6,321 bases of DNA from Rhodococcus sp. IITR03 (GTDB taxonomy: Bacteria > Actinomycetota > Actinomycetes > Mycobacteriales > Mycobacteriaceae), in NCBI GenBank assembly GCA_001017865.1, contig LATQ01000001.1:563653-569973 (forward strand), given 5' to 3'. Positions within the stretch are counted from its first letter, which is position 1. Each line of letters begins with the position of its first letter. A program made the translations under genes and the position numbers. The notes beneath the pieces are model-generated. The model worked only from the letters and a program-made list of their open reading frames with translations, searched no databases and was not told the DNA's origin. Below, piece by piece: positions 1 through 6,321 of the stretch.

Positions 1-686
1 GGAAGCCGCCGCCCTCGGCGCCGAGGGAGGTTCTCGGCGGGCACGCGGCGCCGTCGAGGATGACCTGGCGCGTGGGCTGCGCGTTCCAGCCCATCTTCTT
101 CTCGTTGGCGCCGAAGGACAGCCGGGGGTGTCCTTCGGGACGATGAACGCGAGATGCCGCGGGCGCCGGTGTCGCCGGTGCGGGCCATGACCACGTAGAC
201 GTCGGACGTGCCGGCGCCGGAGATGAACTGCTTGACTCCGGTGAGCACGTACTCGTCGCCGTCACGAACGGCCTTGGTGCTCAGGGCCGCTGCGTCGGAT
301 CCGGCGCCCGGCTCGGTGAGGCAGTAGCTCGCGAGGTGCTCCATCGTGCAGAGCTTCGGGATCCACTGCTTGCGCTGGTCGTCGTTGCCGAACTTGTCGA
401 TCATCCACGTGACCATGTTGTGGATGGAGATGTAGGCGGCGATGGACGGGCAGCCCTTCGCGAGCTCCTCGAAGATGCGGACGGAGTCGAGGCGTCGCAG
501 CCCCGATCCGCCCACGTCCTCGCGGACGTAGATCCCGCCCATGCCCAGTTCGGCGGCCTTGCGCAGCACGTCCACGGGGAAGTGCTTGCTCTGGTCCCAT
601 TCGACCGCGTTCGGGACCAGATACTCGGTGGCGAAGTCGCGGGCGGTGTCGCGGATCGCCCGGTCGTCGTCGGTGAGAACGAACAT
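1..686 (-). CDS. Acyl-CoA dehydrogenase, FadE9-like (probable isobutyryl-CoA dehydrogenase), 3' end missing, frameshifted
   Basis: This is a flavin-dependent acyl-CoA dehydrogenase that oxidises an acyl-CoA to its 2,3-enoyl-CoA and passes electrons to ETF. The start at 684-686 gives [13 protein letters not shown], a typical family N-terminus, with a weak SD-like AGGCGG (694-699) seven bases upstream. Residues 121-131 ([11 protein letters not shown]) are the classic acyl-CoA dehydrogenase signature, followed by [12 protein letters not shown] at 148-159. About 229 residues are visible against roughly 390 for the family, so the C-terminal domain, including the usual catalytic Glu, lies beyond the left edge. 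The frame is intact to about base 153. After that, four single-base indels (near 151, 124, 50 and 30) must be corrected to read [33 protein letters not shown] and VPAENLLGAEGGG. Its position 11 bp after mmsA suggests the isobutyryl-CoA step of valine breakdown. The family call is firm; the substrate is inferred from context. Confidence 0.88.
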   Translation of the reverse strand, partial: MFVLTDDDRAIRDTARDFATEYLVPNAVEWDQSKHFPVDVLRKAAELGMGGIYVREDVGGSGLRRLDSVRIFEELAKGCPSIAAYISIHNMVTWMIDKFGNDDQRKQWIPKLCTMEHLASYCLTEPGAGSDAAALSTKAVRDGDEYVLTGVKQFISGAGTSDVYVVMARTGDTGARGISRSSSRRTPPAVLRRQREEDGLERAAHAPGHPRRRRVPAENLPRRRGRRL

Positions 687-697
687 CGATGGACCGC

Positions 698-2229
698 CTA
701 GTTCATCGTCGGGATGACGAAGTGGTCGGTGTCGGCCACGTGCGCACCCTCGATGTCGCCTTCCTTGACACCGGACGGCCAGCGCTGCGTGACCGTCTTG
801 GTCTTGGTGTAGAAGCGGAAGGCGTCGGGGCCGTGCTGGTTGAGGTCGCCGAAGCCGGAGGCCTTCCAGCCACCGAAGGTGTAGTACGCGATCGGAACGG
901 GGATCGGGACGTTGATGCCGACCATGCCGACCTCGACGCGGGCCGCGAAGTCGCGGGCGGTGTCGCCGTCGCGGGTGAAGATCGCGACGCCGTTGCCGTA
1001 CTCGTGCTCTGTGGGCAGGCGCAGGGCGTCCTCGTAGTCACGCGCACGCACCACGGTGAGCACGGGGCCGAAGATCTCCTCCTTGTAGATGGACATCTCG
1101 GGGGTGACCTTGTCGAACAGGGTTGCGCCGGAGAAGAAGCCGTTCTCGTGACCTTCGAGGACGAAGTCGCGGCCGTCGACGACCAGCTCGGCGCCTTCCT
1201 CGACGCCCTGGGCGATGTAGCCGTGCACGCGGTCGCGGGCGGCGGCGGTCACGAGCGGACCGAAGTCGGCCTTCTCGTCGAAGCTGGTGCCGATACGCAG
1301 TTCGGCGATGCGCTCGGTGAGCTTGGCGACGAGGCGATCCGCGGTCTCCTCGCCCACGGGGACAGCCACGGACAGCGCCATGCAGCGCTCACCGGCCGAG
1401 CCGTAGGCGGCGCCGACGAGTGCGTCCGCGACCTGGTCGAGGTCGGCGTCGGGCATGACGATCGCGTGGTTCTTCGCACCACCGAAGCACTGTGCGCGCT
1501 TGCCGTTCTTCGCGGCCGTCTCGTAGATGTACTGCGCGATGGGGGTCGAACCGACGAAGCCGATCGCTTGATGCGCGGGTCGTTGAGCAGGTAGTCGACG
1601 GCGCTCTTGTCGCCGTTGACGACGTTGAACACACCGGCGGGCAGGCCGGCCTCGAGGAACAGCTCGGCCAGACGGAGCGGCACGGAGGGGTCGCGCTCGG
1701 AAGGCTTGAGCACGAACGCGTTTCCGGCAGCGAGCGCCGGGCCGGCCTTCCACAGCGGGATCATGGCCGGGAAGTTGAACGGGGTGATCCCGGCGACGAC
1801 ACCGAGGGGCTGACGCATCGAGTACACGTCGATTCCGCCGCCTGCGGACTCGGTGTACTCACCCTTGAGGAGATGCGGGGCGCCGATGGCGACCTCGATC
1901 ACCTCGAGGCCGCGCTGGATGTCGCCCTTCGCGTCGGGGACGGTCTTGCCGTGCTCGCTCGACAGCAGGTGGGCGAGCTCGTCCATGTTCTCCTGCACCA
2001 GGTACACGAACTTCATGAGCACGCGCACGCGCTTCTGAGGATTCCAGGACGCCCACACCTTCTGCGCCTCGGCGGCGTTGGCGATGACGGCGTCGACCTC
2101 GGAGTCGGCCGCGAGCGGCACGCGGGCCTGGACCTCTCCGGTGTTGGGGGCGAAGACGTCGGCGAAGCGGCCGGAGGTGCCGGCGACGTGCTGTCCGCCG
2201 ACGAAGTGGGTCAATTCTCGAACGCTCAT
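698..2229 (-). CDS. mmsA: Methylmalonate-semialdehyde dehydrogenase (CoA-acylating), one apparent frameshift
   Basis: This CoA-dependent aldehyde dehydrogenase converts methylmalonate semialdehyde, CoA and NAD+ to propionyl-CoA, CO2 and NADH in valine (and thymine) catabolism. The start at 2227-2229 ([13 protein letters not shown]) has AAAGGA 11 bases upstream; the stop is TAG at 698-700. After correcting one base the protein is about 510 residues, the usual MmsA size. Visible motifs are [10 protein letters not shown] at 151-160 (catalytic Asn152), KPSE at 175-178, FVGSTP at 225-230, GGAKNH at 250-255, GERCMA at 280-285 (catalytic Cys283) and EEIFGPVL at 384-391. The region around 248-255 has no Glu where hydrolytic aldehyde dehydrogenases carry their general base, as expected for a CoA-dependent member. 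The frame breaks after Lys221 (1567-1569): AAGCGATC is read where AAG-GCG-ATC is expected, so one G appears to be missing. Conserved protein (AIGFVGSTP) resumes immediately. It is probably co-transcribed with the downstream acyl-CoA dehydrogenase. Confidence 0.95.
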
Positions 2230-2240
2230 GTCCGATCCCG

Positions 2241-2246
2241 TCCTTT
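2241..2246 (-). promoter_or_regulatory. Ribosome-binding site of mmsA
   Basis: The minus strand reads AAAGGA here, 11 bases before the mmsA ATG at 2229. The spacing is on the long side, but no better purine-rich element lies closer, and the ATG is the one that gives the normal MmsA N-terminus. Confidence 0.5.
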
Positions 2247-2251
2247 ACTGG

Positions 2252-2276
2252 TGTGCGATGACGTGGGATGTGCGAT
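2252..2276. repeat. 8-bp direct repeat in the mmsA leader
   Basis: TGTGCGAT occurs twice on the plus strand, at 2252-2259 and 2269-2276, with nine bases between the copies (17 bp from start to start). On the coding strand it reads ATCGCACA twice. It lies between the leader hairpin and the mmsA ribosome-binding site. It could be a regulator half-site pair read on nearly the same helix face, or chance. I recognise no regulator for it. Confidence 0.35.
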
Positions 2277-2288
2277 TTTCGGCGCGAA

Positions 2289-2314
2289 CGGGCGAAGGCC
2301 CGAAGTCTTCGCCC
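2289..2314 (-). promoter_or_regulatory. Inverted repeat / hairpin at the predicted mmsA transcription start
   Basis: GGGCGAAG (2290-2297) and CTTCGCCC (2307-2314) form a perfect 8-bp inverted repeat with a 9-nt loop. Within it lies a second, mutually exclusive 5-bp hairpin: CGGGC (2289-2293) pairs with GCCCG (2298-2302) around a 4-nt loop. With the candidate -10 at 2317-2322, transcription would begin near 2310, so the repeat covers about -5 to +21. That is a typical place for a repressor operator; a 5'-leader RNA structure is the alternative. It is also downstream of the DUF1360 gene, but no T-run follows on either strand, which argues against an intrinsic terminator. Confidence 0.45.
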
Positions 2315-2316
2315 AT

Positions 2317-2344
2317 CCTATAGTTGGAAGTCCACGTATGTCTA
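2317..2344 (-). promoter_or_regulatory. Candidate sigma70-type promoter for mmsA
   Basis: On the minus strand, TAGACA (2339-2344, five of six matches to TTGACA) is followed after 16 bp by TATAGG (2317-2322, four of six matches to TATAAT). It begins just after the DUF1360 stop codon at 2348 and points at mmsA, about 90 bp from its start codon. It is one of the few AT-richer spots in the window. This is assignment by pattern only. Confidence 0.5.
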
Positions 2345-2347
2345 CCG

Positions 2348-2941
2348 TCACACCGGACCGGATCGGCCGGCACCCCTGACGAGAGGTCGATCAGCCTCGG
2401 CGATCTGCTGCGCCTTCGCGTACGCCAGGTGCAGGAAGTCGGCTCCGGTCAACGCCGCGAACGACCCCGCCACCAGACGCGTGAGATTCGGAGCGTAGAC
2501 ACGGCCGAAGACCAGCGCCGTCACGGTCCACAGGTCGAGGCAGAAGGGGCACGCCAGCAGTTCCCCGACGGCGTGACGGACCCGCGACGACTTGCGGGGC
2601 TGCTCCATCACCTCGGCCGGACCACCGGGGCCGTCGAACTTCGTGAACGGTGCGCGGACGGGGCTGGTCACCGCCGCCTTGCTCACGATCCGGGAGATCT
2701 TGTGGCTTGCGAGCGCGGTCACCACGAGATCGCCGGCATCGGGCCTCGGCATCGGCCGCCCGCGCTCGGCCGCGACGGCGCCGAGCGTGCCGACGGTGGT
2801 GAGGTACACGGACATGAGCACCGCATATCCGCCGAGGGGCCGATCCTCCCCGTTCCGATAGGTGTCGGCCTCGTCCTGGACCGCCTCGACCGCACGTTCG
2901 GCGTTCTCCCGCGCTGTCGACGATGCTTCCGGTGTCCGCAT
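2348..2941 (-). CDS. DUF1360 family small membrane protein
   Basis: This protein of unknown function matches the character of the DUF1360 family: a hydrophobic segment, then LVVTALASHKISRIVSK, VTSPVRAPFTKF, and a GELLACPFCLDLW block. I prefer the start at 2939-2941 because a strong GGAGG (2946-2950) lies four bases upstream. An in-frame ATG at 3005-3007 would add 22 Pro/Ala-rich residues and has no convincing ribosome site. From 2941 the protein has 197 residues: a charged N-terminus that could form a helix (about 8-30), a membrane segment (about 39-58), the conserved core (71-140) with a CPFC motif (Cys131, Cys134), and one or two further hydrophobic segments (about 137-151 and 155-172). The CxxC could bind metal or be redox active; this is a guess. 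It is the only gene here without a frame break. It could be read through from the SWIM gene 108 bp upstream. Confidence 0.8.
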   Translation of the reverse strand: MRTPEASSTARENAERAVEAVQDEADTYRNGEDRPLGGYAVLMSVYLTTVGTLGAVAAERGRPMPRPDAGDLVVTALASHKISRIVSKAAVTSPVRAPFTKFDGPGGPAEVMEQPRKSSRVRHAVGELLACPFCLDLWTVTALVFGRVYAPNLTRLVAGSFAALTGADFLHLAYAKAQQIAEADRPLVRGAGRSGPV

Positions 2942-3049
2942 GAATCCTCCACTCGTGGCATGTGCTGTCGGTGGCGCGACCGGAGCCGTCACCTTCACGG
3001 GCGGCATACCCCGGGGACGGACGGCACAACCACCGACGACCGACCGAGG
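2942..3049. other. Intergenic gap between the SWIM gene and the DUF1360 gene
   Basis: This 108-bp stretch is GC-rich and holds the DUF1360 ribosome site at its left end and the alternative ATG at 3005-3007. I see no clear -10/-35 pair and no strong hairpin followed by T residues, so the DUF1360 gene may depend on read-through from the upstream pair. Confidence 0.4.
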
Positions 3050-3819
3050 TCAGCGCATGCGGCGGTAGAGATCCTCGAGGTCGGTGATCCCCCGGATGAC
3101 CACGGCTTCGTCGGTTCCGCCGGCCCGCAACGCGCGGCGCAACAGCATCGGATCGAGGTCCTCGAGCGCGGGACGGAACCGTTCCGTGGGCAGCTCGGCA
3201 AACTCGGTGTCGTCGCCGTAGAAGTCCTGCGCCGCGGCCGCGTCGTCGTCGGCGTCCGCATCGTCGACACCGCCGATCAGCGTCGCGAGGTCCACCCCGC
3301 GCAGGGTCAGAACCGCGAGCGGTTGGTCGTCGACGTGTTCTGCGAGCAGGTAGGCGACGGCCGCGGCGTGCTTGCAGGGCCACCCGTCGTCGGGGCAGGT
3401 GCAGTCGAAATCGAGTTCACCTGCGCGTCGCGGGAGGAGGGCCGATCCGAGTTCCTCGGGAAGGATGCCTGCCGCGAGTCGCGCCAGCATGCCCGGCGAC
3501 GAGCGGACGAGCGAGACGAGTTCGCCCACCGCCTCCTCGTCGAGCGTGCGCACCCGCACCGCCGAGGTGAAGGGAGTGAGCTGACTGCCTGCACGTCGCC
3601 GACGGCCGCGCCGGGTTCGAGCCGCATGGAGATCACCTGGCCGGCGCGCGCATACGCACGGCCCCGCGTCAGTCGCCCCTTCTCGGCGACCTCCTCCATC
3701 GCCGAGATCAGTTCCTTCGACCACCAGCTGCGACCGATCGCGCCCCGCTTGGTGCGCGCCTCGATGCCGCCGTCGATCCGGCGGGCCGTGCCGTAGCGGC
3801 GTACGTTGCCCCGTGCCAT
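3050..3819 (-). CDS. SWIM zinc-finger protein, one apparent frameshift
   Basis: This is a small SWIM-domain protein that probably binds nucleic acid or a protein partner of the adjacent SNF2 ATPase. After correcting one base it has about 256 residues. The N-terminus (GAIGRSWWSKELISAMEE at 26-43, then RGRAYARAGQVISMRLEPG to 70) is typical of bacterial SWIM proteins encoded beside SNF2 helicases. The zinc motif CxCx6CxH is complete: Cys140, Cys142, Cys149 and His151, within DFDCTCPDDGWPCKH. A strongly acidic linker (about 192-215) follows, then a C-terminal segment ending LEDLYRRMR. The ATG at 3817-3819 directly follows the stop codon of the SNF2 gene (TAG-ATG), with a GGGGGA stretch just before it, so translational coupling is likely. 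The frame breaks after Gln77 (3589-3591): CAGGC is read where CAG-GGC is expected, one G short. The exact role is unknown. Confidence 0.85.

Positions 3820-6321
<2,502 letters not shown>

Noticed and set aside
262..600. A 112-codon minus-strand open frame inside the acyl-CoA dehydrogenase.
   Set aside because: It is the same strand but an alternative frame, Arg/Pro-rich; the real frame there encodes the acyl-CoA dehydrogenase signature.
689..1594. A 301-codon plus-strand open frame opposite mmsA, with a second one at 1492-2379.
   Set aside because: Both are antisense to firmly identified MmsA coding sequence and are rich in Val, Asp, Gly and His as a mirror of its codon use. Neither has a ribosome site or a known motif.
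2289..2314. An intrinsic terminator of the DUF1360 gene.
   Set aside because: The hairpin is followed on the coding strand by mixed GC-rich sequence without a T-run, and it lies downstream of the predicted mmsA promoter, where a terminator would block mmsA.
2961..3000. An imperfect inverted repeat (GGTGGC ... GCCGTCACC) as a terminator after the SWIM gene.
   Set aside because: The pairing is interrupted, the loop is small, and no T-run follows; in DNA this GC-rich such partial matches are expected by chance.
2324..3796. A 490-codon plus-strand open frame spanning three minus-strand features.
   Set aside because: It runs antisense to the DUF1360 and SWIM genes, shows no recognisable domain, and has the Arg/Gly/His-rich composition typical of shadow frames in GC-rich DNA. 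It also crosses the SWIM frame break without effect.

Overview
The window is GC-rich (roughly two thirds G+C) actinobacterial DNA, most likely from Rhodococcus or another member of the Mycobacteriales. This rests on strong G/C use at third codon positions, on protein character, and on the gene pair mmsA followed by a FadE9-like acyl-CoA dehydrogenase, which matches the M. tuberculosis order mmsA-fadE9-mmsB. All five genes are on the minus strand, so they are transcribed from right to left.

Reading in the direction of transcription: (1) 6321-3820 is a SNF2/HelZ-type DEAD/DEAH-box ATPase whose N-terminus probably lies beyond the right edge. (2) Directly abutting it (stop codon then ATG, no gap) is a SWIM zinc-finger protein, 3819-3050. 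(3) After about 108 bp comes a small DUF1360 membrane protein, 2941-2348. (4) A 118-bp intergenic region carries a candidate promoter, a hairpin/palindrome over the predicted transcription start, an 8-bp direct repeat and a ribosome-binding site. (5) It precedes mmsA (methylmalonate-semialdehyde dehydrogenase, 2229-698). (6) Eleven bases after mmsA starts an acyl-CoA dehydrogenase, probably isobutyryl-CoA dehydrogenase, which runs off the left edge.

Functionally there are two blocks. The left block is the distal valine pathway: isobutyryl-CoA oxidation and conversion of methylmalonate semialdehyde to propionyl-CoA. The right block is the widespread but poorly characterised pair of a SNF2 ATPase and a SWIM zinc-finger protein, presumably acting on nucleic acid. 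The DUF1360 gene between them has no assigned role.

The main oddity is technical. Four of the five genes are interrupted by single-base indels, eight in total. Nearly all look like a lost or gained G or C in a short G/C run, and conserved protein resumes at once in another frame. Four of the eight fall in the first 155 bases. This pattern fits sequencing or assembly error much better than gene decay. I found no CRISPR array, tRNA/rRNA gene, insertion sequence or convincing new system. The long plus-strand open frames are antisense shadows.
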